Shown here piece after piece: positions 1 through 12,600 of a DNA stretch of 64,000 nucleotides. This DNA is from Tillandsia leiboldiana. Lineage: Eukaryota; Streptophyta; Magnoliopsida; Poales; Bromeliaceae. The notes under the pieces are model-generated. The model was not told the origin of the DNA and did no database searches. It was given only the letters and a program-made list of their open reading frames with translations. The stretch covers positions 1 to 64,000 of the forward strand of contig JAQNDB010000522.1 in assembly GCA_029204045.2 (NCBI GenBank), read 5' to 3'. The position numbers and the translations under genes are program-made. Positions within the stretch are counted from its first letter, which is position 1. The number at the start of each line of letters is the position of its first letter.

Positions 1-289
1 AAAAAGCATCATATAGAAGAATGGCACACCAAATCCATGAAACACCCCATGTCCTGTTAATTTAATTTATCTAGTTCACATGCATTCATGGGAAGAAACA
101 AGTCTACAAATGATGGAATATGATCTGTTATTTGTAACTAAGCCTACAAATGAAAGATACAATTAATGAGATAAATTATGGAAAGTAACCTTTTTATCAA
201 CTTCTACTCTTGAGCATATGACTTGATAAAGATTTGTCTCTAAAGTTACACATGGATTACAGCCTTCCCAATTATTGTAAAGATTTTCA

Positions 290-835
290 TAATTATTGAA
301 CTGCAATTGTAGTCTCAGAGGTGAGAAAAACTAGAGTCTAATTTTAGAGATTTATGAGAGAGAGAAAAATTAGAGAGCAACATATGATTTAGCAAATAAT
401 CGGCATATATTTAGCACATAACCACTATATCTTTTATCAAACTAATTGAAAGTTCAGAGGTTTAAGAGCGCAAATTGTACTAAACAGGATGTGATTCAGC
501 AAACATAAAATGTATATTTCCATCAAACCGACTGAATGTTGGAGGTTTATGTGAAAGGTTTATGAGAACACAATGAACTAACTGGACAACAAAATATGAT
601 GCAGCATATATACAGAATATATATTCATCATATTAGCTGAAAATTAAAGGTATATACAAAACAGATTGAGCTAACTGGACAATAAGGTTTGATTCATCAT
701 GTGGTTAGTCATTAAACTGACATAGAGATTTACATGAGAAGACAGAATAATCTAGAGAGCAAAAATGTGATTTAGCACATCACCAACATATATATATATT
801 TATTTAACGGATTCAATTTTAAAGGGTTAGCGGAG
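290..835. repeat. Degenerate tandem-like repeat block, left edge
   Basis: Imperfect units of very roughly 100-130 bp recur here. Each has a 'gagagcaa..atgatttagca..catatat' core followed by a 'gaaaattaaaggt'-like or 'gaggtttatgagaacac'-like segment. The same unit type returns near the right edge (about 63,380-63,830), so both ends of the window carry one repeat family. There is no coding capacity. The element class is not identifiable. Confidence 0.5.
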
Positions 836-838
836 AAA

Positions 839-1276
839 GATTTGATCAAATATGGTATCACAGGAAATAGAAAGGAAATGAAAAATGGACTCGTCTTTCT
901 ACAAAAAAAACTAACAACATGTTAAATTATCCTTATTATCAGTTTGTGTTTAGATCATTGAAATAGGATTTATGTTTAGGCACCAAACCAAAGCCGCCCC
1001 AAGATGGAATTTGATGGTTCTGATCGAAAGTTGGATCGACAATCCAAATAATTGATCATAGAACTTAATGTGAAAATCCAGTTGGTTGTGTAGTACAAAA
1101 CTTAAAATTGGGAGTGGCCATGCATTATAAACAAGAAAAAACAGATTTACGTGCTAAGTAATCTTCTCTTGGACTACCTATGGAAATCAAGCATCAAAGG
1201 CACAAAGAAAAAATTAGAAATAATAAGAAATGATAGTCAAAATGAACAAAGGAGCTCAAACATACGACTTACCTCA
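839..1276 (+). repeat. Copy 1 of a GDSL-esterase intron segment
   Basis: This stretch aligns over its whole length with 52,789-53,215, the intron directly downstream (minus strand) of a GDSL-esterase exon. It runs from 'tttgatcaaatatggtatc' to 'gacttacctca'. Similarity stops just past the splice donor of that exon. It is a displaced copy of intronic sequence and not a gene. A second, more eroded copy follows at 1,694-2,031. Confidence 0.7.
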
Positions 1277-1693
1277 CCTAATCTAAACTAATCAACGAAT
1301 TAGACTAGATCATGATCCTCACCTAATCTAAACTTCTAAACATTTGGAAATGGCTATTCAAGCTCTAAATTTTTTTATTTTACTACAGTCTATCTTCGGT
1401 ACTAATAGAAGTTTTAGTCATTGAATCAAATATTACAACGCCAAATGATGTTCCTCTAAACAAAAATCGACCTAAAATTCATGAAAACCTTTTAAGCATT
1501 GGTTTCAAATGTTCAATCTAACAAAACTTCAATCAATCAAAGACTCCTTTATTTCAACTAAGAATGAAAAAAAAAATTAAAAAAATCATCACCAACATCA
1601 AGTACATAAAATAAAATCTAGTATCTACATGAGAGCAAATAATCTATAGACATCAATTAGCCCATCACCCACAGTATCATGGTTTTCCATTTT

Positions 1694-2031
1694 AAGATTT
1701 GATCATATGGTATCAAAAATACTAAATTGAAAAATGGACTCGTCTTTCTACAAAAAAAACTAACAACTTGTTAAATTATCCTTATTATCAGTTTGCGTTT
1801 AGATCATTGAAATAGGATTTATGTTTAGGCACCAAACCAGCCGCCCCAAGATGGATTTGATGGTTCTGATCGAAAGTTGGATCGACAATCCAAATAATTG
1901 ATCATAGAACTTAATGTGAAAATCCAGTTGGTTGTGTAGTACAAAACTAAAATTGTGGCCATGCATTATAAACAGAAAAAACAGATTTACGTTAATAATT
2001 TCTCTTGGACTACCTATTCAAGCATCAAAGG
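1694..2031 (+). repeat. Copy 2 of the GDSL-intron segment, with deletions
   Basis: A shorter, indel-rich relative of 839-1,276 that shares the 'ggactcgtctttctac' and 'gatggttctgatcg' blocks. Together with the downstream 'agactagatcatgatcctcacc' block present after both copies (about 1,300 and 2,080), it indicates a local direct duplication of about 0.85 kb that later lost pieces. Confidence 0.6.
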
Positions 2032-2034
2032 CAG

Positions 2035-4470
2035 TTCTATTTGATTAGAAATCGATTTGAATTATTCCTCGACTAAGATTAGACTAGATCATGATCCTCA
2101 CCTAATCTAAACTTCACTCTATTCAAGCTCTAAATTTTCCTATTTTGTACAGTCTATTAAAGTTTTAGTCATTGAATCAAATATTAAAACGCCAAATGAT
2201 TTTCCTCACGATTAAATTCAGTAAAAATAACTTGGTTTAAGCATACCAACAAAATTATTCAAGTATATTTTATCAGACCAATAATCAATCTCATAGGTCA
2301 CCTCCTTACCCTAAAGTAAATTAAATACTCAAATAGATGTTGTTGTCACTATCATGTCCTAAAACTCAAGATCACGCATTTGTAGCATAACATAATCTAC
2401 ATTCAAGCAATCATTCCTATAAACATCAATTAGCCGAAATCATCACTCCACAAAATCCCAAAATGGATCATGGGTTTATATGATAATTCCACATATAATA
2501 ATAACTAACTACCTTTGTGGTTAAAATTAAAAGTTCGACTTAATGAAGAAACTCATGTACTGTCATTTATGTGCCACATATAAGTACTTATCTATTATGG
2601 CCATTACATCTTATTTGCACTTAAGTTTGTCAAACACAAAGCTTGGTCCTTTCCAATTTACCATGATATTCAAATCTAACATCTTCAATACATCCATAGT
2701 ATATATTGGAGCATGGAATATTTGGCCAATAACAACTATTATGGCTGATTTCATCATTTTCCTTGATGTCTCTCTCTTTATGTAATGACACATTTCTCTC
2801 TTAAGGCATCTTAATTATATATGGCTAATGCTACCCTCTGACGGCACCTTCGACTTGAAGAAAGAAACTTTTCTACATAATGTGCAGTGTCATTTATGTG
2901 CCACATAAAAATACTTATCTACTATGGTCGTTATATCTTACTTGCACCTAAGTTTGTCAAACATAAAGCATGATCCTTACAAATTGATCCTTCCAATTTA
3001 CCAAAGATATTCAAATCTAACATCTTCAAAATAAGTTTCTTCCTCAAATGCAATTAATAAAACTGCTCACCTAACAAAAGAAATCTGTTATAAGCAATTA
3101 ATTACTTTCCTCAATTCCAAAAATCTTTGATAACGCTTTTATAGCATAACATAATTTACATATCAGCAATAAAATTATTAATCATATGAATTAGGTTCCT
3201 CTAAACATCAATTGACCGAAATTTCATAAATAGGCTTCTAAATATTCTTCCTAATATAAGGAATATACAAACTTTTTTGATACAAATTTGCACAAATGTT
3301 ACACCACAATTTTGATTGATCAAACTTATTAATAATTCTCCTATATTTTGATAAATTTATTATATTTTCTTCTATCCTAGACTGGAGAACATGTTCACAT
3401 GCTTAATATATTCGCTTACCAAGTTCTTAGATCAAATTTTCATCCACAAATCCTAAAATAAAATTCCATCCCCAAAATTTTCAACATCAGGGTTGTTAAA
3501 TTTTCCGTACTCCTAATTTATTTATGTTAAACCCATTTCGAAAAAAATTCATACATACACCTACGCTGAAAATTATATTAAAAATCTCGTAAATCAAATT
3601 ACTCAATTTTTAAAACTCATTGCCCTCATTAAGAGGAAACTCAATTACTATATCTTTATCAATAAACAAGCCTTTTGATTCATCTATAAAAGGTCAACTA
3701 AATGAAAAACTTTCTACGACATCAACCCGCTTCTTACTACCCTATGTAATGCTGATTATATATGGCCAATGCCAACCTCTGAAGGTAACTTCTGCTTAAA
3801 AAAAGAAAAAACAATCTTCATGATGTACAGCATAGTTTCTGTGCCATATACTGAATCCATGCAAATCAATTGTCAAGTATTTATCCGCTATAGCCGTTAT
3901 ATCTTACTTGTACCTAAGCTTGCCAAATATAAAGATCAATCCTTACAGGTTGGCCCATTCCAGTTTATAAAGATATTCAAATCTAACATCTTTAGTACAT
4001 CTAAACTCTAAGTATTTGGATCGTGGAATCTGTCGTCAATAAGAAAATTCTTCCAAAATATATTCGGTAAGAATTCCTTAACATCTCTTCCACAATACTC
4101 TATTTGATAACCGATATGCTCTCTAAGCAAAAAGAGCCCTATATCTCCAATTACTCATTCATCCTAAATTTTTCACCTGACTATCATTTTGATGGAGTCC
4201 ATAAATTTAAAATATATATAAATATGTAATTCCTTTTTCTATTTTAGAAAGTTGTAAATCCCATAATACATGGGTAGCTTTTGAATTTTGAATAATTGAC
4301 AGTTAAGGACTCTATGTAAGGATGTTGTTTAGATTTTTTTTAATACCTAAAGATGAGTGTTGAAAGGTAATACAAATTTCCTTAAAGAAATTTGTTTGGA
4401 GCTAATGTAATGAAAACTTTGGAATTAGGTTATTCCTAATTATCTTCTCTCTTCTTCTTGCATTTTCTTT
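2035..4470. repeat. Dispersed AT-rich repeat family, several copies, no gene
   Basis: About 2,530-2,730, 2,830-3,030 and 3,640-4,200 share blocks such as 'tatatggccaatgc', 'cttcatgatg..gcca', 'tatcttacttgcacctaag' and 'gatattcaaatctaacatc'. Relatives lie at about 8,830-9,060, 15,790-16,030, 60,120-60,700 and 61,670-61,800, at about 19,330-19,600, and in reverse orientation at about 18,050-18,300. ORFs here are short and unconserved. I see no gene; the transposon class is not assigned. Confidence 0.45.
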
Positions 4471-4488
4471 TGTTTGCATTTTTATACA

Positions 4489-4650
4489 GTTAGATGGACT
4501 TATGATTCTCTCATTGGTGGAGTCGCAAAGGCTACGATTGAGGCTGCGGTCATCGATACCAAAGCAAATGGGACTATTCTTTGCGGAATTTGGCCGAATC
4601 TTATAATGCAGGACTCTAATTGTAGTGCATTTCTTGCATCCATTGAAGGT
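4489..4650 (+). other. Orphan exon-like segment, plus strand, unrecognised
   Basis: A pyrimidine-rich tract ending in 'acag' precedes an open segment that reads through without stops (...WTYDSLIGGVAKAT...ANGTILCGIWPNLIM...) and ends at an 'AG|GTAAAT' donor, so it looks like an internal exon of about 160 nt. I do not recognise the protein. It lies upstream of the Helitron-type 3' end at 5,681 and in the same orientation as that end, so it may be captured cargo. It is one of the few exon-like signals on the plus strand. Confidence 0.3.
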
Positions 4651-5589
4651 AAATCCATCTCAATCTATTTCTTTTTGTGCTCGATGAGAATTTGTAATTG
4701 CCTATGTGTCAAGTTGGATTTTACTCATTGACAATTTTTCAGGTATTTGTTAATCATCTGAGTCTAAACCACTTCAATTTTATATTTGTTAATCCATTTA
4801 TTTGTTAATCGATCTCAGTCAATTTTTGATCTTTTAGGTTTTTGCTTCAGTTTGGATTGTTGTTCATTTAGATTTTTACTAATTTTGAGCAATTTAGGTT
4901 TTATCTTTTAGATACAATATCAAGTTTCTTTAAAATTATTTTTTGGGTTTATTAGACATTGCTTACAAATTTGATTTGAATTGCTTATTTAAATCTCTGT
5001 GGTTCCTATTTCGTCGAAGGTGAGAATTGGATTTGATTATCTCTATTGGGTTGTGTTCAAAATTTGATATTTTTTGATCTGTTGCTGAGTTTGGATGTGA
5101 CATATTAATGAAATAATATGTTTCTATTGATACTAAAATTTGAATTGTTGTTGTGCAATTTGAGTTATTTCTTCTAGAAATACATCTTTTACTGAGAAAG
5201 AAATAATAGTAACTCATTTTACCCTACTAATGAATAACTTAAATTTGACATTTTAATTGTTTATTAGTTTCTGTTTGTGACCTAACCATGTCTTAGTTTG
5301 AATTAACAAATCATAATTAGTAACTAAATTATTTTTCCTTCTTTTACGCGATACTATTCCTCAGATTCGTTTTGCTTCTAGAATAATGATTACTATTATT
5401 ATTAATGCATCTATCTGTCTGTTTATTTTCTTACCAATTCCGATTGTCAATAATCTATGCTCACGTTAATTGCACGATATTTTTGTCAAACTTTCTTTCT
5501 TCTTACCTAAATGAATTAACATTCTAATCTCGCATTTTTTTTAAAAAAAATGTACATAAGGCTACTCCATACATTTTTCCTTTTTTTAT

Positions 5590-5681
5590 TATTATTTTTT
5601 TAGCCGTAAAATTTTAATAATTATATATCTTAATTAACTGAAATATTATCTACTCGCTGCGAAGCGCTTGCCCTACACTAA
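5590..5681 (+). mobile_element. Helitron-type 3' terminus (copy 1)
   Basis: A short imperfect stem-loop (CGCT..AGCG, about 5,655-5,666) is followed 15 nt later by CTAA and then a T. This matches the plant Helitron 3' rule: GC hairpin, CTRR, insertion before T. The preceding 60 bp are shared with the terminus at 6,508. The 5' TC end was not located, so element length is unknown; the body would lie to the left. Confidence 0.5.
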
Positions 5682-7085
5682 TTACTCAAAATAGACAAAC
5701 TAAATTACAGGAAATTATAAAGCAAGCATACCGAATTATCCAAAGAAGCTGGGCTGATCAAAACATCTTTTACAGCATTAGGAGAATCAAATACTTGATC
5801 AAGCCGGGAGTATATTCCAAGTTCTCGCATCTATCAAAGAAATTCAAAATTACATGTAAAATTTGCGCAATACATATAGTGTCACAGATTTTAAACACAG
5901 GTCGGCAGTTAGTGATGATTACCTCAGGTTTGATATTAAATGGCGCTCTTCTAGAGTCCTCTTTCAAGCACATAATTAAGGATCAGAATGTCATAGGATT
6001 TTAGATTTCTAACCAAGAAATCTCGATCAAGAACCATCCTGCGTAATAAAGGACTGCAACAAAAGCTAAGCACCTAGAAATGATATAGATCATATAAAGT
6101 AAATATCAGCATAGGATTGTGCCGAAAGCTAGAAGACAATGGTTCAAATTTTAACATTATAAGTTGAATCGCTCATAATATACATTTTCTTTGTTACCAA
6201 TTTAGAAGTAATACAATATGCAACAACTAAACTGACAAATACTATACCTTTCGAATGTAATTTGTCACATGATTTTCCAAGTAAGCAGTATGACCCTGAT
6301 CTTGAAACTTTACCTGAGAATATATATAACCAAAGACATGAAATACCTCCAGAAGTTTTGACTGAAAAGTAATGAAAAGAAAAATATCACTGTAGCAGTT
6401 TTCCTATTTTCTTTAATACAATTTTTTCGGCCTTAAAATTTTAATAGTTATATAACTTAATTAACTGAAATACCATCTACCCGCTACGAAGCGCGGGCCC
6501 GACACTAGTTGCTCAAAATAGGTAAACTAAATTACAAGATATTATAAATCAAGCATACCGAATTATCCAAAGCAGCTTGGCTGATCAAAACATCTTTTAC
6601 AACACTAGGTGCATCAAATACTTGATCAAGCTAGAAGTATATACCTCATGTGTGATATTGAATGGTGCTCTTCTGGAGTTCTCTTTCAGGCACATAATTA
6701 AGAATCGAAAAGTCATAGGATTTTAGATTTCTAACCAAGAAATGTCGATCAGAACATCCTGAGTAATATAGGACCGCAACAAAAGCAAAGCACTTAGAAA
6801 TGATATAAGATCATATAAAGAGAATATCAGCATAGGATTGTGCCGAAAGCAAGAAGACAATGGTTCAAATTTTAACATTATAAGTTGAATAGCTCATAAT
6901 ATACGTTGGCACATGATTTTCCAACAACTAAACAGACAAATACAATACCTTCCGAATGTAATTTGGCACATGATTTTCCAAGCGGCATGACCCTGATCTT
7001 GAACATTTACCTGAGAATATATATAACCAAAGACATGAAATACCTCCAAAACTTTTGCCTGAAAAGTAAAGAAAAGAAATATCGT
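5595..7085. repeat. Direct duplication of Helitron end plus SMC5 exons
   Basis: About 5,595-6,400 and 6,421-7,085 are diverged direct repeats. Each starts with the AT-rich 60 bp before a Helitron 3' hairpin and continues through the 'ccgaattatccaaag' donor region, the SFITQD-type exon and the exon whose better copy reads HTAYLENHVTNYIRK. In the right copy, the intron between two exons and the first residues of the second exon are deleted. The left copy better preserves the SMC5 frame in the last exon. Confidence 0.75.
6410..6508 (+). mobile_element. Helitron-type 3' terminus (copy 2)
   Basis: CCCGC (6,480-6,484) and GCGGG (6,493-6,497) form a 5-bp GC stem with an 8-nt loop, followed 7 nt later by CTAG and then T. 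This is close to the canonical plant Helitron 3' end. It is part of the duplicated unit, so it marks copying of an existing terminus and not necessarily a second insertion. Confidence 0.6.
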
Positions 7086-8652
7086 TGTAGCAATTACCAC
7101 AATAAGGACAGGCTCGTATACTTCCTTTTTAAAATCACCACGATGATCCTGCAACCATTGGTACGCTTCGAATATTTTGTCAGCACCAGAATTTTGTAAT
7201 GCGAGAAGCAATTTATTATTCTTGCTTTGCATCTCCTTCAATCTGTAATAGAAACAACAGCCGGAAGTAACTTGTGCGACTGAACATCAAAGTCTGATAA
7301 ACTCAAACATCATAAAAAAGCATTAAAAAATATTTCTCCGAAATTTTATGACGCTGAACCTGTAGCCTTTTATCTCAACCTTACTATATTTGACAGCCAT
7401 GAACAACTTACTTAATAGGGCTTCTGAGATCATTCAAAATTTTAGCCGCCTCTTCCATTTTATTCTTAGCAAGAGTCTCCTGTTTCCAGTTTTCTTGTAT
7501 TCCACTTTCTTCATGTCATACTTAAGCCATGGTACTTTCTTCCTCATCAAATCAACCTATGGTTGGACAATAGCATCAATGCAGGATAGTTGAAAGATCA
7601 ACAAAGAAATATCAAGGTTAGAAAAAATACCTATGCCAAAAGTTTCTCCTTCTGACGAACACGCTCTACATCTCTTTCTTGCTCAGTGTTAAGAGCTTTC
7701 AGCTGATTTAATGTCTCTCTATTTAGGCTGACGGCCTAAGAGGGTTCACATAGAATTGCTTATGACATATGGGAATGTGAAAGGAAATATTTTTATTGTC
7801 GCATAGTAATTGACATGAACAGTTAATGTTAGAAGGCTAAGTTTCAGGATCTTGCAAATAAGTAGAAACTAAAAACAAAAACTAAAATTGTCTTTAAAAA
7901 CTCCCAATCACTGCAGAGAAGATGAAAAAGGATGGAAATGTACCGACTCGAGCCTCTTTATTTCTTTACTTTTCTCAACAACTGCACGATGTTGAACTGG
8001 CAACTCAGGATTACCAACAGTTTTTGCAGTCTCCTCCAGAAGTTGAATTAGAGTTAGCTAAGCAAATTCACATACCCGATCTTGTGGCAGGAACTAGAAG
8101 GACAATACTGAAGATGTCACAACAATCCAACAATCCAAAAACAAGTAGATTGAAAGAAAAATTGCAATAGAATGACTGGATGAGAAAATGAAAGATTACA
8201 GCATCATATATTCTAGAAGGATTCATGTTAGCCACGTCTCATGTGGAGTTTAACAAGTTAGAAACTAAGTTAGTTCAAAAATTATTAGGTATAATTAGAA
8301 AAGCAAACAAAAAAAAAGAAAGGACACAATGAACATTAAGCAGTAAATGCAGGCACAACCACAACACAGTCAAAAATCAAAGTAATGCAGTTAAAACCAA
8401 TATGAACCCAAAATCAATTTCATCGAAAAAAGGTCGAACCAGCAGCTCTCTGGTAAGCCCTAGAGAGATGGCGTACACGAGAGAGCTCTTCCCGGAACCA
8501 TTGGGGCCGATGACGAGATTGAAGCGCGAAACGAGCTTGCACTTGAGGTGATCGTAGGTCACGAATTTGTGGATTTCGATCCACCTCGGCACGTAATCGC
8601 CCTCCCCTCTAAATCCATGTAAAATCTCGTTAGAATTTGACAGAACGAGGGC

Positions 8653-8690
8653 GAGAGAGAGAGAGAGAGAGAGATAGAGAGAGATGAGGG
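8653..8690. repeat. GA/CT microsatellite inside SMC5 exon 1
   Basis: (GA)n with one GATA interruption splits the coding similarity between MAHRGAKRPKLNQ and GDYVPRWIEIHKF of the SMC5 relic. In the minus-strand frame it is read as an S/L repeat that the SMC5 family does not have, so it is an insertion or expansion. Confidence 0.7.
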
Positions 8691-8989
8691 TTGAAGAGAA
8701 TCTTTGATTGAGCTTGGGGCGCTTCGCTCCGCGGTGCGCCATTGCTCGACCTCGTCCCCTCTTTACGGAGCTCAAAGATCTTCGGCTTTGCTCTAATGGC
8801 GATGCGAGAGATCGACTCTCGGCATCCTTCCGATACCATAAGATAAAACTTTCATCCTCCAAACCTAAATTAATCACATTCCCAAAATTTTCGATACCAA
8901 AGTTCATTCCATTAATCCCGTTCCAAATATTAAAACTCACACATATACCTACATAGGAAATTGTATCCAAACTCCCCAAAAAAAGCAAC

Positions 8990-9694
8990 TAAATTCTTAA
9001 CACTCATTGTCCTCTCAAAGAATCCAATACATTCAACACCACTTAAGCGTGGTGTTTAGTGCTTTAGATTTTTACAGCATAAGTTGTAAGCAATTCATGT
9101 ACACTCACCGAATGAAGACGTACTCTACAAATATCAGCATGCCAAAACAGGATCTACAAATTGAAGAACCAAAATGCGACTAGTAACATGATTAGAGAAA
9201 TGGTATATAAATGGTATAACTCAAAATTTCGATCGGTAATAATATGTAAAACAAGATTGAGAATCCCTTCATATATAATTGTGTTTCGCGCGATGTAACA
9301 TCTTAATGGTGGTAGATTTCCACAAATTGCCCACAAACAAAAAAATGAAGTATTACCTGCACAATTTCCAAAAGAGAAAGTTACTAGCTTGAGGCAAATT
9401 TTAACAATTTATTTCATTATGCTGGATCTCAAGTTTCAACAAAAGCGTATTGGTATTTCCACTAAATTTTTGAACAAAAAAATTATGTCAATCCTTTGAC
9501 TAAGTTTGTTTAGAAAATCAGAAAACAACTGCACATATTCTTAAATTTAAAACAGCAAGTAGATTCATAAAGTAATTTAACTTGTAATATTACCTGCAAA
9601 CAAATTTATGAATAAAGAGCCGATGTCTAGGAGTTGATCCCACCACCAAATAGATTCTTCTCATCGAAAAAAAGGTTCTATATTACACGGTCAT
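8990..9694. other. Spacer between SMC5 relic and VPS54 3' end
   Basis: AT-rich spacer. The first part (to about 9,060) belongs to the dispersed repeat family seen at 3.4-3.6 kb. The rest would hold the VPS54 3' UTR on the minus strand. No convincing polyadenylation signal can be singled out, and I see no other gene. Confidence 0.4.
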
Positions 9695-12600
9695 TTATTG
9701 GCTTACTTTTGCACCGAATTTCTCAGCCAAAAATTCATCGAGGAGACCATAATTTGGTACACCATCTTTACTCGAGTGCTCAGATGGCAATTTTCGTATA
9801 CATCCGAGAATGTGCTGCACATCTCGACAGAGTCTGGTTTGATAACCAACAAGCAGCAAAAGCATCAGATTCAAGGCAAATATTTTCATTTGGAAATTAG
9901 CAGTAGGGAAGAACTATCGTGTATTAAATATACCTGTTTTTCGCTTGAGGAGTATTCACATCTAATTTTGAGAATGCTTCTGTTATATGTGAATGGAAAA
10001 TTTGAACCACTTGCCTGCATAGAAAAAGAGTAGTAAATATGATTCAGCCTTGGCACTTTTCATTGAGTCACTGGAACCTTCAAAATACATTTAAATATAC
10101 GCATATCATTTAAAGATAAATTTTCAAGCAACTACTAAACATGTTTAGCCCAAAAGACATTTCTATCATAAAAGTGGTTCACAATGTTAATCTTCAGTCA
10201 CTCTTAATAATCCTCAATAGCTTAATTATCAGAATTTTACAGAAGTCCAAATTTTCTATGTGATATTTGATACTTAGGATATTGTTAAATCTAATGCAGT
10301 TTATAATATAAGATTCCTTATGTTTGGCGTCTTTATTTTCCCAGTTTCCTTCAATTTTCATTAAATAAGTTGTTATTCTTATTCAACACAATGTTGCGAA
10401 GAGATACTCTGGTGCGAATTACTCTAGTACTGACACACTTAAGTAGAAAAATAATCTAATTCGATACAACATTAGTCAATAACATTTCTCATGACACTAT
10501 TAATAGCTACCGACTCCATAGCAGCAACATGCCTAGCGCCACAATCTTCTTGATACACAGCAAATTCTGAAGGAATAATTTTAATCCAGTATTTAATGAA
10601 AATAAGAATGGGCAATATATACGACGTGGATAAAATATCGTACACGAAATCAAAGAAAAGTATTCGTTATAAATTAAATTACTTGCATGTTTCAGCTACA
10701 AAATGCATAGTATTTATTATTAAACACTACCGATGTTCAAGCATAGCTCTAGCTCATTCATTTAATTCGAGAATATATTACGTAGACACAAATTGTAATC
10801 TCACAAGCCAAAAGTACTACAACATATTTTCGAAAGAACCAGAGAGTTTTACCTGAATATTGCTTGGACATCTAATTCAAGCAAAGTTTGTGATAAAATT
10901 CGGTGAAGATATGTAACTTCCTGTAAACAGAGACATTAATTACAGGTGGAACTTAATCAATAGTTAACACAGAAAGTTTTAACAGTAATTACAGAAAGAA
11001 ATTTTAGACACAAAATGAGATTAAAAACTGGTCAAGCTTCGAGACACCCTAGTGACTGATTTAGCAAATTGGCTTGGCTGCAGATCGTTATCCTCAGGTC
11101 CATTCCAACCCTCAACAATTTGGGGCAGCTTACGTAGATTTGCAAGCAATCTCTCTCTCATTATCTGAACCAGCTTTGTATGAATTTCATCTCTATGAAC
11201 TTTGTAATCCTGATATTAAAGGATAAAATGTAAGCAAACAACACTTGAAAATCTTTCAAACTGACCGCATAAGGGAAAATAAGCACACTTTTCTGAATCA
11301 CAAGACAGTGCCATTAACTTTAACAATGTTGAATAATAAATCTCCATCAATGCATTTACTGGTAACAATAAGTTGATAAAAGAACAAAAACTATATAATG
11401 TAACTATTCATACTTAAGAACAACAGCTTTGCATATAGAATTAGCTCCATGCAAGGAATCAAATGAAAATTTCCATGAAGAATTGAAATGATTCGTTCAG
11501 AAGATGATAACAAATGGACATGAGTTAAGATGCACTTGCCCCAAGGATTTAAGTGCCGTGGCGCGGGGTCGTGCCGAAAACTTGCCGGCACGGTGCGTGC
11601 CGAGCCGTGCCGATGAGTGCCGGTCACAAAAAATACATGCGTGCCGACACATAATGGCATGAAATATTTATTTTCTTTAGCAACAAAATTTTTTAATTAC
11701 TTATTATGCATATTTATCAAATATTTTGAACTTTATTGAAAAAATTACTTAGTAATTTTAAGAAAAAAAGATTTTGAACTGTGCCATTGGCACAGGGGCT
11801 GTATCGTGCCGGTATCTTATCGGCACGGTACGGCACAGTGGATACGGCCCGTGCCGATGGATACTTAAATCCTTGACTTGCCCATACGATGCAGCATATC
11901 TTTTGATCTTTACCTTATTTATTTTCAGTTGACTCATTATGCAATAAGTTTCTGAGCATACATCCTTTCATCCACTCGCATCTCTCCTAACAAGTCCTAT
12001 TCTCTCACGTATATACATCCTTTCATCTCTTCTCTCTCATTTGTTTCTAATAAAGTGCTCCAATACTATGTTTTACCAAGATTGAACTTGATGGAATTAA
12101 CTTGGCTATCTCATCCTAAACAATACTTTTGACTAAAAAATTTCCCATCCAAAAAGATCATTCCAGCCAACAAGGTGCCTTCATGTGTTTTACTCTTTTT
12201 TTTCTTAGTTTTCTAAACCAGTTATGCTCGAGGCAGAAGAGATGGATAGCCGAGTTGCATGAAAATTGATTGAGATGGTTTGGACATATGCAGCAGAAAC
12301 TAGATAGTGCACGAGTCAAGAAGTGATTTTTATACAACAACAAAGCACTCTCACTGTAAAATACTAGAAAATTTTCTTTAATCCCAACAAAATAAATCCT
12401 AATATTGCCAATTTTCTAATTAAATATGGACAAGCCCTTGCAAAATATTTAGACATCCGTTCGACAAATAAATACTAAGGTCAAGAATAATAAGTTGCCA
12501 AGGCATCCTTGCAGAGACTAGACAAATGTCGGATATAAAGCATACGGTATTACAGTCTCATATCTACCAATTTGAAAAACTGGACAAACAGGCTTTGACG

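Larger units (their letters stand above)
5732..8742 (-). pseudogene. SMC5: SMC5 pseudogene, exon-shuffled and truncated
   Basis: Relic of SMC5, the coiled-coil ATPase of the SMC5/6 DNA-repair complex. The first exon (8,742 down to about 8,440) starts MAHRGAKRPKLNQ and contains the Walker A motif GPNGSGKSS, but a GA-microsatellite tract interrupts it after residue 13. Next are exons at about 8,103-7,946 (FLPQDRVCEFA, then in-frame TAG), 7,740-7,632 (NQLKALNTEQERDVERVR, ending in TAG), 7,556-7,416 (KKVPWLKYDMKK, then frameshift) and 7,243-7,095 (LALQNSGADKIFEAYQW, hinge side). The following exons occur twice: 7,012-6,951 with about 6,790-6,560, and 6,314-6,248 with 6,060-5,732 (ends RLDQVFDSPNAVKDVLIS). 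Exons between the Walker A exon and FLPQD, about 150 residues of coiled coil, and the whole C-terminal half are missing. Multiple stops and shifts make it non-functional. Confidence 0.88.

Noticed and set aside
290..835. CRISPR-like or satellite array
   Set aside because: Units vary strongly in length and sequence, no constant repeats with spacers, and the context is plant nuclear DNA.
4963..5217. 84-codon minus-strand ORF, candidate further SMC5 exon
   Set aside because: Composition is typical of AT-rich intergenic DNA and nothing matches the SMC5 C-terminal half or ABC signature.
6894..7241. 115-codon minus-strand ORF as an intact gene
   Set aside because: It reads through an SMC5 exon, an intron and part of the next exon; only the exon parts are conserved.
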